A stretch of 64,000 nucleotides of DNA from Pseudomonas wadenswilerensis (GTDB lineage: Bacteria > Pseudomonadota > Gammaproteobacteria > Pseudomonadales > Pseudomonadaceae), in assembly GCF_900497695.1 (NCBI RefSeq), contig NZ_UIDD01000007.1, positions 806,001 to 870,000 of the forward strand, read 5' to 3'. The first letter of the stretch is position 1; each line of letters starts with the position of its first letter. Made by a program: the position numbers and the translations under genes. Positions 28,799 to 36,630 of the stretch are shown piece after piece. The notes under the pieces were generated by a model. It was not told where the DNA came from, made no database searches, and saw only the letters and a program-made list of their open reading frames with translations.

Positions 28799-28822
28799 GG
28801 CGCCAGCGCCGCTGCTGGCGCC
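28799..28822. terminator. Hairpin between convergent doxX-like and acidic-protein genes
   Basis: GGCGCCAGC-GCCGCT-GCTGGCGCC, a 9-bp perfect stem; it abuts the stop codon of the minus-strand gene. No T run, so bidirectional termination is a guess. Confidence 0.5.
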
Positions 28823-29025
28823 TAGAGGTCGTCGAGGGTGTCTACGCCTTCATCCCAGAATGCATCGTCATCACCTGCACAATCGCTGGCATTCGGCTCG
28901 TCGTCATCCTGCGGATCGAACAACGGGTTGACCTCTTCCTGCGCTTCGTAATCATCCTCGGCGAAGTCATGGTCGAGCAGGTGATCATGCTCAGGTTCGT
29001 GAATGTCCAGATCGTCGTCGTTCAT
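28822..29025 (-). CDS. Small highly acidic hypothetical protein
   Basis: 67 residues, MNDDDLDIHEPEHDHLLDHDF to WDEGVDTLDDL, mostly Asp/Glu/His. Possibly a metal- or partner-binding tail protein; no family recognised. ATG 29025 is chosen as the start of the acidic, conserved-looking part; the open frame continues to 29070. Confidence 0.6.
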   Translation of the reverse strand: MNDDDLDIHEPEHDHLLDHDFAEDDYEAQEEVNPLFDPQDDDEPNASDCAGDDDAFWDEGVDTLDDL

Positions 29026-29094
29026 TGCAGGGCCTGCCTTGCCGGTGTGGGGGCGCCTGTATAAGCGCACTCTGCCCCGCCGTCAACTACGGTT

Positions 29095-29544
29095 TCAATC
29101 GAGCACGTGAGTCAGCACTTCGTAGATGATGCCGGTGGCGATCGCTACCAGAATCAGGTCGGTCCCGGCCTGGCGCCATTCGTAGCCATCGTAGTGCGGC
29201 AGCCTGCCGATCAGGCGGTCATCGAGCTTTTTCGCGATGCCGGGTGGCAGGGGTTTGCCGCGCGCCAGGTTCTTGCGCACACCCGGGGGCAGGTCGGCGC
29301 CACGACTCCAGTAATCGGGATAGCCCAGCAGCACATTGATGACACGGCTGCGATCGATGGCCGGGCCATGACTCCATTGGTCAGCGCTCTTGCCACCTTT
29401 CTGGCTGGCACCCTGACCACCCTGCTTGCCCTGGCCATGCCCCGGATTACCTTTGCCATTGCCCGGATCGGCAACAGCGCCAAGTGAACCGAGTGCCAGG
29501 CTCAACGAGGTGGCGACGACAACCAGCAAGCGCGATCTGAACAT
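29095..29544 (-). CDS. CigR/RcnB-like periplasmic protein
   Basis: 149 residues with a signal peptide (FRSRLLVVVATSLSLALGSLGAVA), then a Gly/Lys/Gln-rich linker (GNGKGNPGHGQGKQGGQ) and a domain with LPPGVRKNLARGKPLPPGIAKKL and a C-terminal hydrophobic helix LILVAIATGIIYEVL. The pattern matches proteins annotated as CigR-family anti-virulence regulators and the RcnB fold. Start ATG 29544 chosen for the signal peptide. Confidence 0.7.
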   Translation of the reverse strand: MFRSRLLVVVATSLSLALGSLGAVADPGNGKGNPGHGQGKQGGQGASQKGGKSADQWSHGPAIDRSRVINVLLGYPDYWSRGADLPPGVRKNLARGKPLPPGIAKKLDDRLIGRLPHYDGYEWRQAGTDLILVAIATGIIYEVLTHVLD

Positions 29545-29652
29545 GATGATGTGCTCAAGAATGGGACATCCCACATCAGCTTAGACGTTGTGCAGGCACA
29601 AGGTTCCGTGACAGGGTAATGGCACCAGGGACGGGCAAGCCAAGGAGCGACA

Positions 29653-29895
29653 ATGAAGTACCTGCTGATTTTCATCGCCAGCTATGGCGCGACATTCTTC
29701 GTGGTCGGCTCGATCATCGAGGCCCGCTTGCATGACCTGGCCGAGCACCTGCGCTATCGCGAGCGGGCGCCGACCAAGGCGCAATACCTGCGCGAAGTTC
29801 GCGCCAGCGTGCAACGTTCGAAATTCGAAGCCTGCGCCTGGCTGGGCACATTGTTGGCTCTGGTGGTATCGCTCTTGGTCTGGGTGCTGAGCTGA
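29653..29895 (+). CDS. Small two-helix membrane protein, hypothetical
   Basis: 80 residues: membrane segment YLLIFIASYGATFFVVGSII, a charged middle (RYRERAPTKAQYLREVRASV) and a second segment ACAWLGTLLALVVSLLVWVL. No family recognised. AAGGAG precedes the ATG. Confidence 0.7.
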   Translation: MKYLLIFIASYGATFFVVGSIIEARLHDLAEHLRYRERAPTKAQYLREVRASVQRSKFEACAWLGTLLALVVSLLVWVLS

Positions 29896-29898
29896 CCG

Positions 29899-29924
29899 TC
29901 GCAGGAGCGGGCTTGCCCCCCGAT
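29899..29924. repeat. Single REP element
   Basis: GCAGGAGCGGGCTTGCCCCCCGAT between the small membrane protein and the YedK-like gene. Confidence 0.75.
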
Positions 29925-29968
29925 AGCGTCTATCCTCCACCGGTAGGCACCTCGCGGAGCTTCGCAGC

Positions 29969-30634
29969 ATGTGCGGCAGGTTATCCCAATACCATGGCAT
30001 CCACGATTTCGTCGAGGCCCTGAGCATGCCCGGCGCCCTGGTCAACAGCGTCGGTGATCAGCCGCTTGGCCACTACAACGTGGCGCCGACCACCCGCGTG
30101 GCGCTGCTGCATATCGAGGCTGACATCCTCCACGCCGACCTGCTGCCCTGGGGCTGGCGCCCGCACTGGGCCAGGGATCGCGCCGCCCCCATCAACGCGC
30201 GGGTGGAAAAGGTCGCCCATGGCGCCTTCTTCCGCGCCATCTGGCCACACCGGGCCATCGTGCCGATCGACAACTGGTTCGAATGGGTCGATGAAGGCGG
30301 CCCGAAAAAGCAACCCTACCTGATCCGCCGCGGCGATGGCCGCCCTGCCCTGTGCGCCGCGATCGGCCAGTGCAGCGGCGAGCATGCGGGGTTCGTCATC
30401 CTCACGGCTGACAGTGAAGGCGGTCTGCTCGACGTGCATGACCGCCGTCCAATCGTGCTGGCGCCGGCTTTTGCCCGGCAATGGCTGGACCCGGCCACCG
30501 CTGGCGAACACGCCGAGCAGATGGCCTTGAATCTGGGTGAGCCGGCAGCGCAGTTCGAGTGGTACCCGGTCAGCGCTGCGATCGGCAATGTGCGTAATCA
30601 GGGCGCCGAATTGATCGCCCGCATCCCGGGGTAG
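29969..30634 (+). CDS. SOS response-associated peptidase, YedK/HMCES (DUF159) family
   Basis: 221 residues. Starts MCGR, so Cys2 becomes the N-terminal residue that crosslinks to abasic sites in single-stranded DNA (family knowledge). Also NVAPTTRVALL, INARVEKVAHGAFFR, DNWFEWV and VHDRRPIVL, holding the conserved Asn, Glu and His. Protects AP sites during replication. No LexA-type box is visible upstream. Its 3' end overlaps the convergent gene by 37 bp. Confidence 0.93.
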   Translation: MCGRLSQYHGIHDFVEALSMPGALVNSVGDQPLGHYNVAPTTRVALLHIEADILHADLLPWGWRPHWARDRAAPINARVEKVAHGAFFRAIWPHRAIVPIDNWFEWVDEGGPKKQPYLIRRGDGRPALCAAIGQCSGEHAGFVILTADSEGGLLDVHDRRPIVLAPAFARQWLDPATAGEHAEQMALNLGEPAAQFEWYPVSAAIGNVRNQGAELIARIPG

Positions 30635-30930
30635 TGGCTGATGGCAGGTAGCTCATTGAGTTCGATGACGTCGGCGGCAATTGCGCGACAACGTTTTACG
30701 CCCCAGATAATCGCCCGGGTCAGGGTGACTTCATCGAGATGGTCGTGATACTCCTCCACGATGGGTAGACCGGCACTGGTGTAAACCCCGAGAAACAACT
30801 GGGTGCAACCGCTGCGCGACAGCCGCGCCTTGACATCAAGTGTGATTCCCGACTCCAGCGATTCTTCATGCTCCTGGCTGTGCAGTTGGCAGTCTGCCCA
30901 AGCCCAATAGTGTGCGCCTCTGTACCTCAT
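30598..30930 (-). CDS. Hypothetical protein
   Basis: 110 residues from ATG 30930 (MRYRGAHYWAWADCQLHSQEH), supported by AAGGAAA upstream. Contains ITLDVKARLSRSGCTQLFLGVYTSAG and TLTRAIIWGVKRCRAIA. No family recognised; soluble alpha/beta-like. Convergent overlap with the YedK-like gene. Confidence 0.65.
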   Translation of the reverse strand: MRYRGAHYWAWADCQLHSQEHEESLESGITLDVKARLSRSGCTQLFLGVYTSAGLPIVEEYHDHLDEVTLTRAIIWGVKRCRAIAADVIELNELPAISHYPGMRAINSAP

Positions 30931-31056
30931 TATTATTTTCCTTGTGAGTCGGCAGCACACGAAAGATATATAAAAAAAGTATGAAACAGAAGAACTCAAT
31001 TAGGTGTTGGACAGTGTGCAATAGAGCCAGTCGCTATAAAGCAGGCAGGCACAACT

Positions 31057-31344
31057 TCACATCAGCGAAAGATACCATCCAATAAAGGCGATCAGCCCTA
31101 TCGCCTGCAAAATCAATAGCGTACCGGCACCTGCCGGCTTCCCGGCGAGCACCCAATAAGTGCCGACCAGCGGCAGGCACAAACCATTGGTTACACCCAG
31201 GGTAAATATTGCCAGCGCGCGTCCAAGGCTGGGAAAAGGACCTCCAGGGGCTAACAGAAAAAACACGAAAATGCCGCCACCTATTGCCGCGACAATGATC
31301 GCGGCCAATGCAAACAAGCGTTGCGCCAGAGAAGGGTCGTCCAT
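31057..31344 (-). CDS. Hypothetical three-helix membrane protein
   Basis: 95 residues with three hydrophobic segments: LFALAAIIVAAIGGGIFVFFLL, IFTLGVTNGLCLPLVGTYWVL and TLLILQAIGLIAFIGWYLSL. No family recognised. Downstream of the 57-residue gene on the same strand. Confidence 0.7.
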   Translation of the reverse strand: MDDPSLAQRLFALAAIIVAAIGGGIFVFFLLAPGGPFPSLGRALAIFTLGVTNGLCLPLVGTYWVLAGKPAGAGTLLILQAIGLIAFIGWYLSLM

Positions 31345-31439
31345 GATCAGTCCTTTGCATTTACGAGGCGGGCATCTTACCCATGCGTTGGCGTTTTATC
31401 ACGCACGGCCCCATCAACGCGCTCCAGGCAGCCGACTGC

Positions 31440-31613
31440 CTAGTCGTTGGGCAACGGCATATCCTTGTCGTCGGGATACTGTTCCTCATTGTCGCCCTCT
31501 TGCCAATCGCCTGGGCGCTCCTGCGGAATAACCTGAGGCCGGGTCAAGGGATCGTATTCTTCGTCAGGCTCAGATTCGGGCCGTGGGGGTATTTGCATCG
31601 AGACATTAGGCAT
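31440..31613 (-). CDS. Small Pro/Asp/Glu-rich hypothetical protein (57 aa)
   Basis: Starts MPNVSMQIPPRPESEPDEEY and ends DKDMPLPND. The IPPRPE start and MPLPND end resemble a small conserved pseudomonad protein of unknown role. GAGGTG lies just before the ATG at 31613. Confidence 0.7.
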   Translation of the reverse strand: MPNVSMQIPPRPESEPDEEYDPLTRPQVIPQERPGDWQEGDNEEQYPDDKDMPLPND

Positions 31614-31702
31614 AAGCACCTCGGTTGCAAGGCACAGGAGGTCTGGGCCGTATTCATTCGAGCGGTACGCTGTGGGCAGCGTGCCGTTCGAGCGACGAAT
31701 GG

Positions 31703-33286
31703 CTAGAGCTTGGAGCTCGCCCGCCCTTCGCCCAGGCCGTCAACCAGGCACCAACCGTTGCGGCCCTTGTCCTTGGCCAGGTACAGCGCCGAGTCGGCCG
31801 CGCCCATCAGCATGTCTGCGCCAACCGCCTCCTTGCCCGGGTAGCCGAGGGCAATGCCGGCACTGGCGGTCACCCTGCCCGAGGGGCTTTTCACATGCTC
31901 GATGTGCAACTGGCGGATCGCCTCGAGAATGTCCTCGACAATCCTGCTGGCCCCCGCCGCATCGGTGTTGGGCAGCAGCAGGGTGAACTCTTCGCCACCG
32001 TAGCGCACGGCCAGGTCGCCGGGACGCTTGAGGCTGCCCTGAATGGCAGTGCCCACGGCGCGCAGGCAGTCATCCCCGGCGGGATGTCCATAGTTGTCGT
32101 TGTACCGCTTGAAGTAGTCCAGATCCATCATCACCAGCGCCAACGGATACCCCTGACGCCTGGCCCGACGAATTTCCTCAGCCAGGGCAGTGTCCAGCCG
32201 CCGGCGGTTACCCAGGCCCGTCAGGCTGTCGCTCAACGCCAGGTCACGGACCGTCTGGTGTGCACGCCGCAGCGCGGTCTCCATCACGATTCGCTCGCGC
32301 AGTTGCCTGAGCACCAGGGCGCCGAAACCGCTCAAGCCCACCAGCAACAACAGCAAGACCATGGCGGTCTTGATCAGATCATCACGCCAGGGGCCAATGA
32401 TCGAGGCCCGGGAGAGCCCGGCTTCGACCACCAATGGATAGGCGTCCAGGGCCTTGTAGGCGTACAACCGCTGGGTACCGTCGACCACTGCGGTGGTTTC
32501 GACCACGCCCTCGGATGAGTGCGGCAGGTACTCCTGGAAGATCTCGCTGCCGGCCAGGCTGCCGCCAATCACCCGCTCGACAAAAGGCCGGCGGAGCAGG
32601 ATGGTGCCGTCCCGTTTGGCCAGCACCAGCGCGCCACGGTCATCGATCTTGAACGCACCGTAGAACTCGACGAAATAATCGACCTTGACGGTGCCCAGCA
32701 GCACCCCGAAAAAAGACCCGTCGGGGTTATCGAGGCGCCTGGAAACGGGAATGATCAACTCGCCGGTAGAGCGGCTTTTCACCACGGCGCCGATGTATAC
32801 GCCACGGTCCACATGGGTGCGGTGATACTCGAAATAATCGCGGTCGGCGTTATTGGCATTGGTCGGCGTTTCGCTCTTGTCGGTGACGATCCAGTGACCG
32901 TCCGAGCCATACACAAACAACCCGTGCAACTGTGGCATCAACGCCGCCTGCTGCTTGAGCAGCCTGTGCAGCCGCGGAATATTCATCCGCGCAAAGCCGT
33001 CACCTTCAAGCCGCTCGCCAAGCATCGCGGTCACCACATCGACCTGGCGGATAGCATCTTCGGCATGCTGGGCGGTGGCGCTGGCAAGGTTGGTCACCGA
33101 GTCATGGGCGCTGGCAAAGGCGTGCCGGTAGTCGCGCCAGATCCGCCAGCCTTCAATGCCGACGAACAGCAGCACGACCACCAGCATGAAACTCAGGATC
33201 AGGCGGAACAGTGGCGCCGAACGCCCTTCGCGTGGCGAGAACGATTCTGCGGCTTCGTCCCCGTTCAGGTCATCGGATGGGTGCAT
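31703..33286 (-). CDS. Membrane-bound diguanylate cyclase (dCache + GGDEF)
   Basis: 527 residues. Membrane segment LILSFMLVVVLLFVGIEGW, a periplasmic dCache-like sensor (about 60-310, with DRDYFEYHRT, VKSRSTGELIIPVSRRL), a second membrane segment TAMVLLLLLVGLSGFGALV, then GGDEF: DSLTGLGNRRRLD, MDLDYFKRYND and RYGGEEF. The active GGEEF motif and an RxxD product-inhibition site (RPGD) exactly five residues before it predict c-di-GMP synthesis with feedback control. Ligand of the Cache domain unknown. Confidence 0.93.
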   Translation of the reverse strand: MHPSDDLNGDEAAESFSPREGRSAPLFRLILSFMLVVVLLFVGIEGWRIWRDYRHAFASAHDSVTNLASATAQHAEDAIRQVDVVTAMLGERLEGDGFARMNIPRLHRLLKQQAALMPQLHGLFVYGSDGHWIVTDKSETPTNANNADRDYFEYHRTHVDRGVYIGAVVKSRSTGELIIPVSRRLDNPDGSFFGVLLGTVKVDYFVEFYGAFKIDDRGALVLAKRDGTILLRRPFVERVIGGSLAGSEIFQEYLPHSSEGVVETTAVVDGTQRLYAYKALDAYPLVVEAGLSRASIIGPWRDDLIKTAMVLLLLLVGLSGFGALVLRQLRERIVMETALRRAHQTVRDLALSDSLTGLGNRRRLDTALAEEIRRARRQGYPLALVMMDLDYFKRYNDNYGHPAGDDCLRAVGTAIQGSLKRPGDLAVRYGGEEFTLLLPNTDAAGASRIVEDILEAIRQLHIEHVKSPSGRVTASAGIALGYPGKEAVGADMLMGAADSALYLAKDKGRNGWCLVDGLGEGRASSKL

Positions 33287-33465
33287 ACAGGTCCCTGTTC
33301 CATAAAACTCCCACCACTGTGATAAACCACCTCCAGACTGTCCAACAGCGCCTGGCGTTTAACATAGACCACCGGGACGTGCTCACCTAGGGCAAGCATG
33401 CAAAAAAGCCCCACAGCGCCATGAGCCTGAGGCCTTCACTTGACTGGGAGGGAAAATGTTACCTT

Positions 33466-33678
33466 TCAGAGCCAGCAAAAAGGCAGGGAAGCGGTATCCG
33501 CCACAAGCGTGAAAGGCAGGTCGACAAGCACGAATGGCCCGATGAATTGCGCGAGCTGGTACTCGGTTTCCAGCCCGCCATAGCAATCGTATGAACGGTC
33601 GCGATTGCCGACGGCGGCCAGCCAGGCGCAGCCGTTCAGCTGTGAAAGGGCGACCATCAAGATGAGTTTACGTACCAC
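33466..33678 (-). CDS. YceK/YidQ family lipoprotein
   Basis: 70 residues: MVRKLILMVALSQLNGCAWL gives a LNGC lipobox (Cys17); then YGGLETEYQ and VDLPFTLVADTASLPF, the family pattern. A second relative sits at 36077. Function unknown. Confidence 0.75.
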   Translation of the reverse strand: MVRKLILMVALSQLNGCAWLAAVGNRDRSYDCYGGLETEYQLAQFIGPFVLVDLPFTLVADTASLPFCWL

Positions 33679-33761
33679 GCAATGTCCTTATCGCTATTGA
33701 GCTGTCGATACATAGACGCTGCTATAACCGGTGAGTCACCTAAGCCCTGCACCGGCACGCG

Positions 33762-34118
33762 CTAACCGCAGAAGGCTGCAAAAATCCGGCGCTGTCCATT
33801 CACCTCAAGATTCAGCCGATCGGGTACGTAACTCAGGTCGCGACCGGGCGCCGACAACACACGCACCGAACTGACACCCGATAACATCTTGGCAATCAGC
33901 AGTACCTCCTTGCCCACCTCCTGGCCGAACAAGATCTGGACGGGCTCTGACGAGCACTCCTGCACATCGCTGGTGTAGGCACTGGAATCATCGGTAATGG
34001 CGTCTGTGAGTTCGACGATCACCACGCTGAACACCAGCCAGCCGACCAGCGCCAGGGCGAGCCCGAGAATGAGGGTGGGGAGCGCGTCGAGCACACTTCG
34101 TGCTGCACTGTTGTCCAT
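33762..34118 (-). CDS. Hypothetical single-pass membrane protein
   Basis: 118 residues: one membrane segment (LPTLILGLALALVGWLVFSVVIV) followed by a probably periplasmic domain with two or three Cys (SDVQECSSEPVQ, FAAFCG). No family recognised. Confidence 0.6.
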   Translation of the reverse strand: MDNSAARSVLDALPTLILGLALALVGWLVFSVVIVELTDAITDDSSAYTSDVQECSSEPVQILFGQEVGKEVLLIAKMLSGVSSVRVLSAPGRDLSYVPDRLNLEVNGQRRIFAAFCG

Positions 34119-34181
34119 AAAAAGAGAGCCTTGAAAGTCAGCTCAGACCGAATAGACAAACTCAAGTTCCCTGGCCGCAGG

Positions 34182-34625
34182 TCAACCGCGAATGCGTTTG
34201 AAGTAGACCAGCTCCGGGTCCTGCTCATCGAGGTTTTCGATGACGCCACTGGGCACAAAACCGGCTTTCAGAATGAGCCTGCGCGACGGCAGGTTGGACT
34301 GGTTGGTCGAGATGAACAGCTTTGCTGTCTTGCACGCCGCTTCGGCTGCGGCAAGAAGCTGAAAAGCTACACCCTGGCGCCGATGAGCAGGGGCAACCAC
34401 CACCAGGGCAACGAAACCGTAATCAAAAAAATGGTAGGTCAGCACCACATAGCCGATCACAGCCCCTGAACAAAGCGCAACCAGGCACTGGTGCTTGCCG
34501 ACGGACTCTTCAAGAAAATGCCGACGCCCAGGGTTAGTACTGGCGTAGGTATCAAATGCGAGCATTGCGCTCAGGTCGTCGGGCGTGGCCTGACGGACAA
34601 GGGTCAGCTCTTGTGTTGCGCTCAT
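34182..34625 (-). CDS. GNAT family N-acetyltransferase
   Basis: 147 residues from ATG 34625 (MSATQELTLVRQATPDDLSAM). Acetyl-CoA motif VVVAPAHRRQGVAFQLLAAAE, with FISTNQSNLPSRRLILKAGFVPSG near the end. Substrate unknown. A longer open frame upstream is not supported by a ribosome site. Confidence 0.85.
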   Translation of the reverse strand: MSATQELTLVRQATPDDLSAMLAFDTYASTNPGRRHFLEESVGKHQCLVALCSGAVIGYVVLTYHFFDYGFVALVVVAPAHRRQGVAFQLLAAAEAACKTAKLFISTNQSNLPSRRLILKAGFVPSGVIENLDEQDPELVYFKRIRG

Positions 34626-34660
34626 TCGGCCTCCTGCCTGGATGTGAACCAAACCTGATT

Positions 34661-34855
34661 CTACCGCTGGCCCAGCAATGCCGCATTCGCTTGACGGACC
34701 ATAGCCACCCACTCCCCCGGGCTGACCAGACCGGACTGCTCGAGCTGCTGCGCTGCCACCAGAGCCTGGTCGTAATCAGCCTCCTGCAAAGTACCTTCAT
34801 CCAGGAAGCGGGCCCTCCACTCCAGAATCGCCGCCATCCCTTTCTTCGTCTCCAT
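34661..34855 (-). CDS. Small hypothetical protein (64 aa)
   Basis: METKKGMAAILEWRARFLDEGTL... helical and charged, ending ANAALLGQR. Directly upstream of the acetyltransferase on the same strand. No family recognised; an alternative start is at 34873. Confidence 0.5.
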   Translation of the reverse strand: METKKGMAAILEWRARFLDEGTLQEADYDQALVAAQQLEQSGLVSPGEWVAMVRQANAALLGQR

Positions 34856-35013
34856 TCCCGCCCCCACGTGCACTGAAAACAGGTGCGCGACCGGGTCGCC
34901 ACCTGAGCGGCGGCGAGATTACAGGAGAACGAAAGTTTTGAGAATGCTTCGTAATACCGTTTGTCGTTGAAAGCCCTGCAACCCTTCGCTACCAGCACAA
35001 CGACAAACAGCCA

Positions 35014-35418
35014 CTAGCCCCGCGCGCTCCTGCGTTGTTCGAGGACAACGGCCAGCACCGCCAGCACAATGGCCAGCGTGTAGGCAAACAGGCCGAGATT
35101 GATCCCCAGGATCATCTTCTCTGAACCGTCGCTGAGCACCATCGATCCACCGTAACCATCGCGCAACCAGTACGCGATCAAGAAGCCACCGGTGACGAAC
35201 AGGGTGAGCAGGCTCGCAAGTTTGAGATGGTCTTTGATCCACACCAGCCAGACGCTATAAACGCCAATTGCGGTGTTGGTAAACAGTTGCCAGGTTTCAT
35301 GTAGCCGCGCGTGAGGCTCCCACGCCGGGTTGAAAACGTGAGTCTGGTTGACCTCAAGAAGAGGAACCACAACGGCGTAAAAGACGATGCCGATCGTTAC
35401 CAGCAACTTCGCAAGCAT
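35014..35418 (-). CDS. Hypothetical four-helix membrane protein
   Basis: 134 residues from ATG 35418, which has a textbook AAGGAGG site. Four hydrophobic segments: LLVTIGIVFYAVVVPLL, WQLFTNTAIGVYSVWLVW, LASLLTLFVTGGFLIAYWL and LFAYTLAIVLAVLAVVL. No family recognised. Confidence 0.75.
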   Translation of the reverse strand: MLAKLLVTIGIVFYAVVVPLLEVNQTHVFNPAWEPHARLHETWQLFTNTAIGVYSVWLVWIKDHLKLASLLTLFVTGGFLIAYWLRDGYGGSMVLSDGSEKMILGINLGLFAYTLAIVLAVLAVVLEQRRSARG

Positions 35419-35473
35419 TACAAACCTCCTTGTCTGTATTGACCGAGCAGATCGCCAGCGCTCCGGCAGATGC

Positions 35474-35830
35474 CTACCGGGCAAAGTTTTGCGGACACGC
35501 CTGAGCCTGTCCCGCCACTCGAACCATCTTTTCACGGTAGCGCATGCCAGCCAAGAGAAGGGATTGCTGCCCTCCCATGTCAATCAACAGCGCGGCACAG
35601 CCGAAAGCACAGGACTCGCGGGTCGTGAAGCATGTGTCCTGACCGGTAAAGCGGTACAGGTTAGAAGGCCAGCCCGTGCAATCGTACAACCCAAGGCCAG
35701 GACACGAGTAGGGCTCGATGTCGCCAGCAGCAAGAATTTTTGCGCCCCTCGTATCCTGCACGGACTCCCCCGCCAAAGCGGAATCAAACACAATTGCTGA
35801 CGTCAACAGGAGAATGAACGCTTTGAGCAT
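35474..35830 (-). CDS. Secreted Cys-rich hypothetical protein with tRNA-derived C-terminus
   Basis: 118 residues: signal peptide MLKAFILLLTSAIVFDSALA, then a domain with six cysteines (EPYSCPGLGLYDCTGW, DTCFTTRESCAFGCAALL). The last ~20 residues (KMVRVAGQAQAC and onward) are encoded by the degenerate tRNA-Leu fragment at 35502-35532, so the native C-terminus may have been replaced. No family recognised. Confidence 0.6.
   Translation of the reverse strand: MLKAFILLLTSAIVFDSALAGESVQDTRGAKILAAGDIEPYSCPGLGLYDCTGWPSNLYRFTGQDTCFTTRESCAFGCAALLIDMGGQQSLLLAGMRYREKMVRVAGQAQACPQNFAR
35502..35532 (+). repeat. Degenerate copy of the tRNA-Leu(UAA) 3' half and flank (possible att remnant)
   Basis: TGAGCCT + GTCCCGCCACTCG + A + ACCATCTT matches tRNA-Leu 28189-28195, 28207-28219 and 28221-28228, with an 11-nt deletion in the T arm and one substitution. 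Identity runs four bases past the tRNA end, and orientation is the same as the parent gene, as expected for an attachment-site duplication. Confidence 0.75.
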
Positions 35831-36076
35831 GAATTGAACTTAAAAAGAAGTGGGATGTGCCGTCAAAATACAGGTTCCATATACCAATTTAAACAGTATT
35901 TCGTCGCCAGTAAGGCGTCAGGAAAAACCTCGGCGCCGCGGGGAGGCGGGACGACGCCACGGGGGCATAACCAACAGGCAATCATGCCGAATGTGAACGT
36001 TGAAATGGGCGTGCATGGCCCCTGGCGTCTTGAATTTCGGTAATAATCACCGCCAACTTCAGCACGGACGCGCCAC

Positions 36077-36409
36077 ATGAAATTCTTCAGCACTCTACTG
36101 ATCTCGATCTCGTTAACCGGTTGCGGGACGATCAACACGGTCTTCAGGGATGACATGATCTCCAGCAACAAGCTTGCCCGTTGGCACTCCAATTGCGATT
36201 CCATTCCACGAATCTACAGCGGTGCGGCATTGAATTACTGCACACTGGACGCAGCGCCCCGCCGTTCTGTCGGCTTTGATGGGTACCCTGCCGCGCCGTT
36301 GATACTTTTCGACCTGGCCCTGTCTGGCGTAGCAGATACCGTAGTGTTGCCCTACTCCATCTACCTGCAGAACGAGCACGGAGATATTCAAAAGGCACGT
36401 TTCGAGTAG
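36077..36409 (+). CDS. YceK/YidQ family lipoprotein
   Basis: 110 residues: MKFFSTLLISISLTGCGTIN has a LTGC lipobox (Cys16); RIYSGAALNYC and ILFDLALSGVADTVVLPYSIY are the family pattern. Larger relative of the 33466 gene. Between the tRNA-Leu remnant and the tRNA-Cys fragment. Confidence 0.8.
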   Translation: MKFFSTLLISISLTGCGTINTVFRDDMISSNKLARWHSNCDSIPRIYSGAALNYCTLDAAPRRSVGFDGYPAAPLILFDLALSGVADTVVLPYSIYLQNEHGDIQKARFE

Positions 36410-36474
36410 CGGCGGTTACTGCCGCAGGTTGGCGAACAAGTGTTGTACGTAATCAGCTTGCCCAAGCGGTACGC

Positions 36475-36494
36475 AATCGAACCGGCGTAGACGG
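36475..36494 (-). repeat. 20-bp exact fragment of tRNA-Cys (possible att remnant)
   Basis: AATCGAACCGGCGTAGACGG is identical to tRNA-Cys positions 39985-40004 (T arm, variable region, part of anticodon stem), same orientation. The acceptor end is not preserved. Confidence 0.7.
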
Positions 36495-36510
36495 GTTTCG
36501 CCTGGATGCT

Positions 36511-36538
36511 CAACTTGCCGCACGGATGCGGCAAGTTG
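36511..36538. other. 12-bp perfect hairpin
   Basis: CAACTTGCCGCA-CGGA-TGCGGCAAGTTG lies between the convergent lipoprotein and ketosynthase genes, 16 bp from the tRNA-Cys fragment. No T run on either side; it could still be a transcript end or part of the old junction. Confidence 0.6.
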
Positions 36539-36630
36539 ATAGGTGCTTGCTGAGGAAGCTCAACAGCGGATTTCGGAACGACGACTTTCAGCTAGAAAAT
36601 CGCCCCCGCAATGCCCTTTGCAATAGCACC

